From JAZNQN01 sp045590195 (GTDB lineage Bacteria > Bacillota > Clostridia > UMGS1883 > UMGS1540), in contig JAZNQN010000074.1 in the NCBI GenBank assembly GCA_045590195.1, positions 1-32,390 on the forward strand: 32,390 nt of DNA, in the 5' to 3' direction. A program made the translations under genes and the position numbers. The notes below the pieces were generated by a model. The model did no database searches and was not told where the DNA came from. It was given only the letters and a program-made list of their open reading frames with translations. Numbering within the stretch: the first letter of the stretch is position 1; every line of letters starts with the position of its first letter. Shown piece after piece: positions 7,159 through 15,086 of this stretch.

Positions 7159-8685
7159 TCAGTTCCAGAACTTTTTATCAACACTTCTGTACGAAATGGC
7201 CTCTGCAACGTGCATTTCGTTTATACTTTCTAACCCCTCTAAATCAGCAATGGTTCTCGCCACTTTTAAAATGCGTGAGTAACCTCTGGCGCTTAAGCCC
7301 ATTGAAGAATAAGCATTTTTTATAAGCTCTTCTGCGCCTTTTGTAAGGGTGCAGTATTTTTCTATTTTATCGCCCGAAAGCTCTGCATTTGAGAAAAAGG
7401 GCTCATTTTCATATCGTTTATTCTGAATTTCTCTTGCCGCTATTACCCTTTTTTTAATTTCAGCGGAGCTCTCGCCCCCTGAAACCTTAAGGTCGGCATA
7501 AGAAATTTCAGATGCTTCAACAGAGATATCAATTCTGTCAAGCAGCGGACCGCTTACATTTGAAAGATATCTTTTTATACTGCTTTCGCTGCAGCGGCAC
7601 CTGCCGCTACTATCGCCGTAATATCCGCATTTACAGGGGTTCATTGCGGCTACCACCATACACTGGCAGGGATAAGTTACGCTTGCGGCAACTCTTGTTA
7701 AATTAACTTTTCCGTCTTCCATTGGCTGACGCATAACCTCGGTTGCATCTTTTTTAAATTCGGGAAGCTCATCTAAAAACAACACGCCGTTATGTGAAAG
7801 TGAAAGCTCGCCGGGTTTTGGAATTGCGCCGCCGCCAACCAAGCCAATTGTTGAAATAGTATGATGAGGCGAGCGGAAAGGCCTTTTTGTTATAAGGGCG
7901 CATTTTTCTTTTAAAAGCCCTGCCACGGAATAAATTTTTGTAGTTTCCAAAGCTTCTTCAATTGTCATATCAGGCAAAATTGAAGGCAGGCGCTTTGCAA
8001 GCATACTTTTGCCGGAGCCCGGTGTTCCTATTATAAGGCAGTTATGGCCGCCTGCAGCTGTAATTTCAAGAGCACGTTTTGCCGCACTCTGGCCTTTAAC
8101 CTCGGAAAAATCGTTTTCAAACTCTATATTTTCTTTAAAAACTTTTTCTATGTCAATTTCTATTTTTGTAATCTCTATTTCGCCTGAGAGAAATCTTACA
8201 CAGTCATAAAGATTATCTACAGGGTAAACTTCGGCTCCCTTTGAAAGGGCCGCCTCGTATGCATTAGCCTTTGGCACAATAAATTTTGTAAAGCCTTTTT
8301 CCATAGCGCTTATTATAAGCGGCAAAACACCTGCAACGCCCCTCACCTCGCCCGAAAGGGAAAGCTCGCCTATGAGCACAAAATCGCTTTTGCAAGGGGT
8401 AAACTGCTCGGTTGCGCCAAGAATGGCTACTGCAATTGGCAAATCGAAAAGGCTGCCTTCTTTTTTTATTCCCGAAGGAGCTAAATTTACAGTATATCTT
8501 TTGGGTGGAAATGTGAAGTTGCAGTTTTTTATTGCGGCTCGCACCCTGTCTTTCGCTTCTTTAACAGAAGCATCGGGCAGGCCAACAATATCAAAGGCAG
8601 GAAGCCCCATTGAAGCATCGGCCTCAACATCTATCATATTTCCTTCAAGCCCTATAAGAGCACATGATTTTACCTTGTAAATCAA
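7159..8685 (-). CDS. YifB/ComM-family Mg-chelatase-like AAA+ ATPase
   Basis: About 508 residues. An N-terminal Lon-protease-like domain (about 1–170) is followed by an AAA+ module with Walker A GTPGSGKSMLAKRLP, Walker B GVLFLDELPEF, and a Mg-chelatase C-terminal domain including the zinc-type Cys cluster CGYYGDSSGRCRCS. ComM relatives are hexameric helicases acting in branch migration during natural transformation; in Firmicutes the role is less defined. The frame opens at a GTG directly after the tex stop, but AGGTGA with a 5-base spacer points to a TTG at 8685 (protein start IYKVKSCALIG), which matches family N-termini better. It is the second gene of the tex operon. Confidence 0.93.
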   Translation of the reverse strand: MIYKVKSCALIGLEGNMIDVEADASMGLPAFDIVGLPDASVKEAKDRVRAAIKNCNFTFPPKRYTVNLAPSGIKKEGSLFDLPIAVAILGATEQFTPCKSDFVLIGELSLSGEVRGVAGVLPLIISAMEKGFTKFIVPKANAYEAALSKGAEVYPVDNLYDCVRFLSGEIEITKIEIDIEKVFKENIEFENDFSEVKGQSAAKRALEITAAGGHNCLIIGTPGSGKSMLAKRLPSILPDMTIEEALETTKIYSVAGLLKEKCALITKRPFRSPHHTISTIGLVGGGAIPKPGELSLSHNGVLFLDELPEFKKDATEVMRQPMEDGKVNLTRVAASVTYPCQCMVVAAMNPCKCGYYGDSSGRCRCSESSIKRYLSNVSGPLLDRIDISVEASEISYADLKVSGGESSAEIKKRVIAAREIQNKRYENEPFFSNAELSGDKIEKYCTLTKGAEELIKNAYSSMGLSARGYSRILKVARTIADLEGLESINEMHVAEAISYRSVDKKFWN

Positions 8686-8694
8686 ATTTATCAC

Positions 8695-10839
8695 CTATAT
8701 ATCTTTCATTGTAAGAGATATTCTTTTGCGCTCTAAATCAACGCCTGTTACCTTAACCTTTACAATATCGCCAACCTTTAAAACATCGGTTGGATGAGAA
8801 ATAAATTTATCGCTTATCTGGGAAATGTGCAAGAGCCCGTCCTGATGAACGCCAATATCTATAAATGCGCCAAAATCGATAACATTACGAACTGTTCCGC
8901 TTAAAACCATTCCCTCTTTAAGGTCTTTGATATCAAGAAGCGAGCTCATAAGCTGTGGCTTTGGAAGGGTGTCCCTTATATCTCTGCCGGGCTTTAAAAG
9001 CTCTGAAACAATATCTGAAAGGGTAACCTCGCCAATTTCAAGCTCCTGTGCCATTTTATTTTTGCCATATGAGGCAAGCTTTTCGGGAAGGGCGGAAAGC
9101 TCTTTATTTTTTATATCTTCTTTTGTAAATCCCAGAAGAGAGAGCATTTTCTCGGTTTTTTTATAGCTTTCAGGATGAACGCCTGTATTGTCTAAAATAT
9201 TCTCCCCATCGGTTATTCTTAAAAAGCCTGCGCACTGTTCAAAAGCTTTCGGGCCAAGTTTTTTAACCTTTTTAAGCTGATTTATGTTTGTAAATCTGCC
9301 TTCGGTTTCTCTGAATTCAACTATATTTTTGGAAATACTTTTGTTTATTCCCGCAACATAGGAAAGAAGCGAAACAGAGGCAGTATTTAAATTAACGCCA
9401 ACGCTGTTAACACAGCCCTCTACAACGCCACATAGGCTTTCATCAAGCCTTTTGGGGTTCATATCGTGCTGATACTGGCCAACGCCTATGGCCTTGGGGT
9501 CGATTTTAACAAGCTCTGAAAGTGGGTCTATAAGTCTTCTTGCAATTGAAACTGCGCTACGAAGCGATACATCAAAATCGGGGAATTCTTCAGCCCCAAG
9601 CTCTGATGCCGAATAAACCGAAGCCCCGGCCTCGCTTACAACCATATAATATATTTTTTCATCGCATTTTTCTATTACTTCGCAAACGAAAATTTCGCTC
9701 TCTTTCGAGGCGGTTCCGTTGCCGATGGCAATAATTTCAACGCCGTGTTTTTTAATTAAATTTAAAATGGTTTTTGTAGCCTCTTCCCTTTTTGCATCGG
9801 AATGAAGAGGATAAATAACTGTTGTGTCAACAACCTTTGAAGCCGCATCTACTACGGCAATTTTACAGCCTGTTCTGTAAGCGGGGTCAAGCCCAAGTAT
9901 TACCCTTTCTTTAAGCGGCGGCTGCATTAAAAGGTTTTTAAGGTTTTCAGAAAAAATTCCTATTGCCGCCTCGCCTGCACGGTCGGTTAAAAAGTTACGA
10001 ACTTCGTTTTCAACCGATGGGCGGATAAGGCGGGTATATCCATCTTCTATGGCAAGCAGAATTTGTGCGCCTGATGAAGATGTGCCTTCTTTCAGCATAT
10101 CGTTTGAAATGCTCCTGATAATATCTTCTTTCGGCTCTTCAATTTTAACCGAAAGTGCGCCTTCACTCTCGCCGCGGTTAATTGCTAAAATGCGGTGATT
10201 TGCAACCTTTTTAACAGGCTGAGAAAACTCGAAATACATTTCATAAGTTTTCTTTTCTTCGTCCCTGCATGAGCTTGTAAGTACACCCTCTCTTAAAAAG
10301 CAGGCTCTTATAAACTTTCTGTACGCCGCATTGTCAGAAACCGATTCGGCAATAATATCTCTTGCGCCCGAAAGGGCATCATCTGTTGTTAATACACCTT
10401 TTTCTTCGTTTACAAATTCTGCAGCTTTTTCGAATACATCATCGTTTGTACGAAGAAGCAGAAACTGTGCCAAAGGCTCAAGGCCTTTTTCCTTTGCAAC
10501 TATAGCACGGGTGCGTTTTTTCTGTTTATACGGGCGGTATAAATCTTCAATTTCCTGCATTGTTTTTGCAGAAAGAATTTTATTTTCAAGCTCCTCGGTT
10601 AATTTGCCCTGTTCATCAATAAGACGAATAACCGCCTCCTGGCGCTCCTGCATACCTCGAAGGTAAGTTAAGCGGTCGAAAAGTTTACGAAGAGTTACAT
10701 CGTCCATAGTGCCCGTCATTTCTTTTCTGTATCTGGCAATAAAAGGAATTGTATTCCCCTCGTCAATTAAAGTGATAACATTTTGTATGTGGGCTTCGCT
10801 TTTCTCAAGTTCTGCCGCTAAAATTTTAATAATATCCAA
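8695..10839 (-). CDS. tex: Tex-family RNA-binding transcription accessory protein
   Basis: About 714 residues. Order of parts: Tex N-terminal helical region with EGNTIPFIARYRKEMTG, YqgF/RuvC-like domain (ILGLDPAYRTGCKIAVVDA), helix-hairpin-helix segments (NKSISKNIVEFRE ... LKKVKKLGPKAFEQCAGFLR), and a C-terminal S1 domain (LKEGMVLSGTVRNVIDFGAF to the end). Tex binds nucleic acid and the elongating transcription complex; the molecular role is still loosely defined. The open frame begins at a TTG at 10851, but the GGAGGA there is itself the ribosome site. I therefore place the start at the TTG at 10839 (protein start DIIKILAAELEK). First gene of the tex–nrdR run. Confidence 0.95.
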   Translation of the reverse strand: MDIIKILAAELEKSEAHIQNVITLIDEGNTIPFIARYRKEMTGTMDDVTLRKLFDRLTYLRGMQERQEAVIRLIDEQGKLTEELENKILSAKTMQEIEDLYRPYKQKKRTRAIVAKEKGLEPLAQFLLLRTNDDVFEKAAEFVNEEKGVLTTDDALSGARDIIAESVSDNAAYRKFIRACFLREGVLTSSCRDEEKKTYEMYFEFSQPVKKVANHRILAINRGESEGALSVKIEEPKEDIIRSISNDMLKEGTSSSGAQILLAIEDGYTRLIRPSVENEVRNFLTDRAGEAAIGIFSENLKNLLMQPPLKERVILGLDPAYRTGCKIAVVDAASKVVDTTVIYPLHSDAKREEATKTILNLIKKHGVEIIAIGNGTASKESEIFVCEVIEKCDEKIYYMVVSEAGASVYSASELGAEEFPDFDVSLRSAVSIARRLIDPLSELVKIDPKAIGVGQYQHDMNPKRLDESLCGVVEGCVNSVGVNLNTASVSLLSYVAGINKSISKNIVEFRETEGRFTNINQLKKVKKLGPKAFEQCAGFLRITDGENILDNTGVHPESYKKTEKMLSLLGFTKEDIKNKELSALPEKLASYGKNKMAQELEIGEVTLSDIVSELLKPGRDIRDTLPKPQLMSSLLDIKDLKEGMVLSGTVRNVIDFGAFIDIGVHQDGLLHISQISDKFISHPTDVLKVGDIVKVKVTGVDLERKRISLTMKDI

Positions 10840-10868
10840 AATTTCCTCCAAAAATACAATATATAGTT

Positions 10869-10897
10869 ATTTTACCACATATTAAACACAAATACAA
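10869..10897 (-). promoter_or_regulatory. Possible promoter of the tex–nrdR operon
   Basis: The minus strand reads TTGTAT (10892–10897), 17 bp, TAAAAT (10869–10874). The -10 is good and the -35 poor. Its upstream edge touches the terminator of the preceding gene, as expected for back-to-back units. Confidence 0.45.
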
Positions 10898-10924
10898 CCC
10901 CTGAAATTAAATATTTCAGGGGTT
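10896..10924 (-). terminator. Terminator after glycerol-1-phosphate dehydrogenase
   Basis: A perfect 12-bp stem AACCCCTGAAAT / ATTTCAGGGGTT with a 5-base loop, 6 bases after the stop codon on the minus strand. The tail GTATTTGTGTTT is only partly T-rich. It may act as an attenuating rather than complete stop before tex. Confidence 0.75.
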
Positions 10925-10930
10925 ATGTCA

Positions 10931-12184
10931 TTAAATAATCATATCACGAAGGCGCAAAAGAGTGAGCCTTCTTCTCATATAAGGAGAATATTTTATGCAA
11001 TCGTTAAAAAGCTTATGGTCTTTACCGATATCGTCAACTGTAATTTTACATCCCGCTTTAATCATTGCCGCTCTGCATTCTTCATAAGAAGGCACGCTAT
11101 GAATAATATCCCTTATTTTCTGCCAGTTTTCTTTTAGGTCTTCGGGGTTTACGGCGTCAGTTATAGTATCGGGAGTATTAAGTGCTTTAACCTCATCTGC
11201 CATATTACCGTAAAAGGTATAAACATCATCCCAGTTAACATTTTCTCTCCGTGTTTCAATTTCTTCCCTTTTTGCAAGCTCGCCATAAAATTCAAGCATA
11301 CAAAGGGTTGCAACACCAACATCTTCGCCATGGAAATTAGGAACAATATTATCACGAAGCTCAACACATTCCAGAATGTGAGAAATAATATGTTCACTTC
11401 CCGATGCAGGACGTGAATTTTGCATAAAGCTCATACCAATTCCCGTCATTAAAAGGGCTTCAAAAATTTTGCCTGCAGTTTCCTCGTCTTCCTTGGTTAC
11501 TTTATCTGCCATATCCATTAAAATATCAATGGCGCGTTTTGTTAAAGCGCCTACCTGTTCGCAGTAAACCTCGTCGGTTAAGAGAGAAGAAATTTTCCAG
11601 TCGATAATGGCAACGTATTTGGCAACCATATCGCCAAAGCCTGCCGATTTTAAAGCCGCAGGAGCTTTTGCAAGTATTTTAGTGTCGCCTATTATAACCT
11701 CGGGGCTTTTTGCGGCATATGTTGCTTTAAAACCATTATCAACAAGAGGCGAGCCATAGGAAGCAAAGCCATCCATAGAAGGAGCAGTTGCAAAAATACA
11801 AAGCTTTTTATTCTGCCTTGCGGCGGCCAGGCGGCAAGGGTCGTTAACGGAGCCTGAGCCTACCGACAAAATGGCAATCTCGCTCCCTTTTATAATTTCT
11901 TCAAGCTCTTTTACGTGGTCGATTGTGGCAACCCTGATATCGTCGTAAATTTTATAAGTAACCGCAAAGCCTTCAAGGCTTTTTTCAATGCCTTCTGCCG
12001 CTTTTAAAGTATTTTTATCGGCAACGAGCAAAAGGTTTTTGGGGAAATTATTCTTTATAAGTATTTCGCCAACCCTCTCTGCTGCGCCCGACTCGATTAC
12101 TATATCTTCAATAGCAGTATAGTGCTCTCCTCCGCAGCTGCATTTGCCGCTCATTTTTTTGATTATGTCCATTATTTCGTACAT
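10931..12184 (-). CDS. egsA: sn-glycerol-1-phosphate dehydrogenase (AraM/EgsA family)
   Basis: 417 residues of the metal-dependent dehydroquinate synthase-like superfamily. Bacterial members (B. subtilis AraM/EgsA) reduce dihydroxyacetone phosphate with NAD(P)H to sn-glycerol 1-phosphate, the archaeal-type lipid backbone stereoisomer. Visible are the nucleotide-binding VGSGSVNDPCR (108–118), FATAPSMDGFASYGSP (131–146), the metal-ligand Asp D185 in GFGDMVAKY, and two further ligand His in SGSEHIISH and NFHGEDVG. The ATG has ACGGAGGCATTT upstream. It is 20 bp downstream of the YeiH-type gene, so probably the same message. No araBDA genes or archaeal-type lipid synthases are nearby. The family call is firm; the physiological product is less so. 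Confidence 0.88.
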   Translation of the reverse strand: MYEIMDIIKKMSGKCSCGGEHYTAIEDIVIESGAAERVGEILIKNNFPKNLLLVADKNTLKAAEGIEKSLEGFAVTYKIYDDIRVATIDHVKELEEIIKGSEIAILSVGSGSVNDPCRLAAARQNKKLCIFATAPSMDGFASYGSPLVDNGFKATYAAKSPEVIIGDTKILAKAPAALKSAGFGDMVAKYVAIIDWKISSLLTDEVYCEQVGALTKRAIDILMDMADKVTKEDEETAGKIFEALLMTGIGMSFMQNSRPASGSEHIISHILECVELRDNIVPNFHGEDVGVATLCMLEFYGELAKREEIETRRENVNWDDVYTFYGNMADEVKALNTPDTITDAVNPEDLKENWQKIRDIIHSVPSYEECRAAMIKAGCKITVDDIGKDHKLFNDCIKYSPYMRRRLTLLRLRDMII

Positions 12185-12204
12185 AAATGCCTCCGTTTTT
12201 TAAA

Positions 12205-13227
12205 TTACATAAGGCCCATACACCATATAACCACGAGGGCGGTTAATGTTACCAAAGTATCAATGGTTATGCCGTAAAACATCGGGGCAAGGCCGGCTTT
12301 TTTAAAATCGGTAAGGCTTGTTCCAAGGCCTATTGCCGCAAGGGCAGTAACCATTAAAAATTTACTTGTGCCTTTTAATACGCCCGAAACTTCTGCAGGA
12401 ATAAGCCCAATGCTATTTACAATTGCAAGGGCCAAAAATCCGCAAATAAACCAGGGCACTATTTTTAAAATATTTACCTTTTTGCCTTCACTGCTTTGCA
12501 TTTCTTTTTGTTTTATACGTGTGCCGATATATGCAAACACAAGCACAGTAGGAATAATTGCAATTGTGCGGGTAAGCTTAACCATAGTTGCAAAATCGCC
12601 TGCCGCCTCCGAAAAAGCATAGCCCGATGCTACAACGCTTGCAGTATCGTTTACCGATGTACCTGACCATATGCCAAAGGCGATATCGCTCATTCCAAGA
12701 AGTTTGCCCATAATAGGATAAAGGGCAACCATTACCATATCAAAAAGAAATGTTGAAGAAAGAGCAAATGCAATATCTTTATCCTCGGCATCAATTGCGG
12801 GTGCAATTGCCGCAATGGCAGAGCCGCCGCAAATTCCTGTTCCTGCGGAAATAAGGTTTGACAGTTTCCAGTTAAGGCCAAATATTTTGCGAACAAAATA
12901 GCCGCCGCCAAAACACATAGCAAATGTGAAAACCATAACAAAAAATGTCATTTTGCCAACAGACATTACTGTTTTAACTGAAAGAGATGCACCAAGCAAG
13001 ATAATTGCAACTTTTAAAATCCGTTTCGATGTAAACTTAAGTGATGGTTTTATCCAGTCAGGATGAAAAAAGCTGTTTATTATTGTTCCCATAAACAGCG
13101 CGATAATAGAAGCGCCAAGTATTTCGCCGGGAATAAGCTTTTCGAGCATAACCGATAAAAATGCCACCAAAACGCAAATTGCTACGCCCAAAATAAAAGT
13201 AAAGTGTTTTTTCGTTTTGTTATTCAT
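12205..13227 (-). CDS. YeiH-family putative sulfate exporter membrane protein
   Basis: A 340-residue polytopic membrane protein with about ten hydrophobic helices. Family landmarks are ILGASIIALFMGTIINS, ILKVAIILLGASLSVKTV, AGTGICGGSAIAAIAPAI, WSGTSVNDTASVVASGY and ALAAIGLGTSLTDF. The family is annotated as putative sulfate exporter (UPF0324); relatives are linked to sulfite or taurine catabolism, but transport data are thin. The frame extends to a TTG at 13254, but the ATG at 13227 (MNNKTKKHF) directly follows AACGGAGGAATT. It sits between the SleB-like and G1P dehydrogenase genes with gaps of 30 and 20 bp, with no obvious sulfur gene nearby. Confidence 0.88.
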   Translation of the reverse strand: MNNKTKKHFTFILGVAICVLVAFLSVMLEKLIPGEILGASIIALFMGTIINSFFHPDWIKPSLKFTSKRILKVAIILLGASLSVKTVMSVGKMTFFVMVFTFAMCFGGGYFVRKIFGLNWKLSNLISAGTGICGGSAIAAIAPAIDAEDKDIAFALSSTFLFDMVMVALYPIMGKLLGMSDIAFGIWSGTSVNDTASVVASGYAFSEAAGDFATMVKLTRTIAIIPTVLVFAYIGTRIKQKEMQSSEGKKVNILKIVPWFICGFLALAIVNSIGLIPAEVSGVLKGTSKFLMVTALAAIGLGTSLTDFKKAGLAPMFYGITIDTLVTLTALVVIWCMGLM

Positions 13228-13257
13228 AATTCCTCCGTTTGTAAATATAGTCAAAAT

Positions 13258-14094
13258 CTATTCATAGAAAGCAATACTGCTTATGGTTGTATAATAAGGT
13301 CTGTTTTTATGAACCCAGGATGAAGCGGCATATTTTGCACTTGTAAAATACAAAGAGTTTCTCACAACATTTACGCCGCCAAGCACGCATTTTGCCGCGA
13401 TTACACTTTCTTTTGACGGGGTTTTGTTTATTTTCCCGTCATGAGCAGGCGGAAACTGAACGCCGTATTTTGTATCGAAAATAACTTCTTTTATAGTGTT
13501 TGGAAACAGCGGCGATTTTGCACGGTTAAAAACTGTGCCCGCAATGCCAAGCTGCGCGCGGAAAGGCTCGGCTCCGCTTTCTACATAAGTTATTTTGGAA
13601 AGATACAAAATGTCTTCATAAGTATAGGAATAGTCAATACAGCCTGCAGGAATTTCTACCCCCGGCGCTGAAATTTTAACCGCAAGGTAAAAATCGTCCC
13701 ACTGCACGCCATAGCCCAAAACTTCAGAAACCGCTCTCACGGGAATAAAGGTTAAATTATTATAAAGCACAGAGGGGTGGCTTTGCCTTACTCCATCTGT
13801 AATACAATAATCTTTTCCTGTGTAAAAAGTAAAAGTGTGTCCATCTTTTTTAAGGGTTGCCGCCTTTTCGCCGTTATTCCATGAAATTTCTCCGCCAACT
13901 GCATCGGAAAAAGCACGCAGCGGAATATAAGTTGTGCCGCCGATTATAATTGGCTTTTCTGTGCATTTTATAAAGCTGCCGTTAATTTCAATATCAACGG
14001 GAATGGTGTACCCCTCGTAGGTATCCGCAGCAAAAACACTTGCGGATATAAGCATTACCAAACCCAAAATGGCTACTGTTATTTTTTTAAACAT
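13258..14094 (-). CDS. Secreted SleB-type cell wall hydrolase with stalk domain
   Basis: 278 residues. A signal peptide (1–22, ending VFA) is followed by a copper amine oxidase N-terminal-like stalk domain in two repeats: CTEKPIIIGGTTYIPLRAFS (about 44–63) and PSVLYNNLTFIPVRAVSE (107–124). The C-terminal hydrolase_2/SleB domain runs from about 160, with the candidate catalytic Glu E172 in ITYVESGAEPF and GIAGTVFNRAKSPLFP. SleB-type enzymes cleave cortex or vegetative peptidoglycan; they are lytic transglycosylases in Bacillus. This points to a spore-former, though secreted vegetative members also exist. The ATG has GAAAGGGGAAGTAT upstream. The residual N-terminal domain is unrelated to enzymatic amine oxidases. 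Confidence 0.88.
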   Translation of the reverse strand: MFKKITVAILGLVMLISASVFAADTYEGYTIPVDIEINGSFIKCTEKPIIIGGTTYIPLRAFSDAVGGEISWNNGEKAATLKKDGHTFTFYTGKDYCITDGVRQSHPSVLYNNLTFIPVRAVSEVLGYGVQWDDFYLAVKISAPGVEIPAGCIDYSYTYEDILYLSKITYVESGAEPFRAQLGIAGTVFNRAKSPLFPNTIKEVIFDTKYGVQFPPAHDGKINKTPSKESVIAAKCVLGGVNVVRNSLYFTSAKYAASSWVHKNRPYYTTISSIAFYE

Positions 14095-14162
14095 ATACTT
14101 CCCCTTTCAATCTTTTATTTATGTAAGGTTTAGCTATTTTTAAATAAAGATTACAAAATCCT

Positions 14163-14996
14163 TCATTTCCCATCTTTTTCTTCTTCGTACATTTCGCGAT
14201 AAAATTCAATTTCCCCATCAAGTATTTCTGCATCGTATCCTAAATCCAGTGCTTTGTTGTAGTATCTTTTTGCGTTTTTCTCGTCTCTTTTCAAGTTATA
14301 AGCTACCAACAGTAAAAGTGTTGCTTCTTCGCTATCATTATTAATATCAAGCACTTTTTCTGCATCTGAAATTGCTTCGTCAGGTCTATAATTTTCAATA
14401 TATAGCTGTGCACGATTTAAATATGCTTGCTCATAAACAGGATTACTTTCAATTGCTTTTTCGTAATATTCAAATGCCGATTTCAAGTCTTCTTTAAACG
14501 AATACAGCATCGCTATATTGTTGTTTGCCGTTGCATTTCGGGGCGCAAGCTTAAGCACTTTCTTATACGTTTCAATTGCTTCTTGCACACATCCCGAATC
14601 CTCGTAAGACAATGCCATAAAAATCATACACGCAACAACATCACTGTTTTTTTGTGCCTTTTGACAAAGCTTTGACAGCCTCTTTACTGCACGCTTATAC
14701 TTTTCGTTATTATAGTCATATATACCAAGGAGCAACTTCTTTTTCATATTTGGATTATCATAAAAAGCATTCCCTATTATTTGTACATATGCTTTTTCAT
14801 AAGTTTGAAAACTCTGTTCAAGGAGACGCTTTTTTGATCTCACAAATACAAGCGCAATTGAACAAAGTATACACAATACCTTAAAAAGTCTTTCAGTATA
14901 CAAAGTGCCCAGCCAAAATACATCATAAAGATATATCAACACCACCCCAATAGCGCAAATAAGCAAAACACTAATATTTATGTACCTCTTTTTCAC
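14163..14996 (-). CDS. Membrane-anchored TPR-repeat protein
   Basis: About 277 residues. Two hydrophobic helices near the N-terminus (INISVLLICAIGVVLIYLY and LFKVLCILCSIALVFV) anchor it, followed by a cytoplasmic helical region with tetratricopeptide repeats. Clear units are ACMIFMALSYEDSGCVQEAI, ATANNNIAMLYSFKEDLKSA, EQAYLNRAQLYIENYRPDEA and EATLLLLVAYNLKRDEKNAK. TPRs are protein-binding scaffolds; the partner is unknown. The frame begins at a TTG that lies in the ribosome site; GAAAGGAAACGATAAT places the start at a GTG at 14996 (protein start KKRYINIS). Codon and base usage is more AT-rich and less biased than its neighbours by eye. It is a separate unit from proA (90-bp gap). Confidence 0.82.
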   Translation of the reverse strand: MKKRYINISVLLICAIGVVLIYLYDVFWLGTLYTERLFKVLCILCSIALVFVRSKKRLLEQSFQTYEKAYVQIIGNAFYDNPNMKKKLLLGIYDYNNEKYKRAVKRLSKLCQKAQKNSDVVACMIFMALSYEDSGCVQEAIETYKKVLKLAPRNATANNNIAMLYSFKEDLKSAFEYYEKAIESNPVYEQAYLNRAQLYIENYRPDEAISDAEKVLDINNDSEEATLLLLVAYNLKRDEKNAKRYYNKALDLGYDAEILDGEIEFYREMYEEEKDGK

Positions 14997-15040
14997 ATTA
15001 TCGTTTCCTTTCAATAAATTTTGGCAGTATTTATAGTTGC

Positions 15041-15062
15041 TTTTGTCAAGTTAGTGACAAAA
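15041..15062. repeat. Perfect inverted repeat upstream of the TPR gene
   Basis: TTTTGTCA–AGTTAG–TGACAAAA, an 8-bp perfect palindrome with a 6-base gap, between the proA stop and the TPR gene start. It lacks the GC-rich stem and T-run of a terminator, so an operator for the TPR gene is the more natural reading, but this is unproven. Confidence 0.5.
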
Positions 15063-15086
15063 ACTTTATCTATATGATATGCTTTA

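Noticed and set aside
8372..8680. Plus-strand open frame of about 102 residues opposite yifB
   Set aside because: Shadow frame of the N-terminal YifB coding sequence.
15041..15062. Rho-independent terminator of proA
   Set aside because: The stem is short and AT-rich and no T-run follows on the minus strand.
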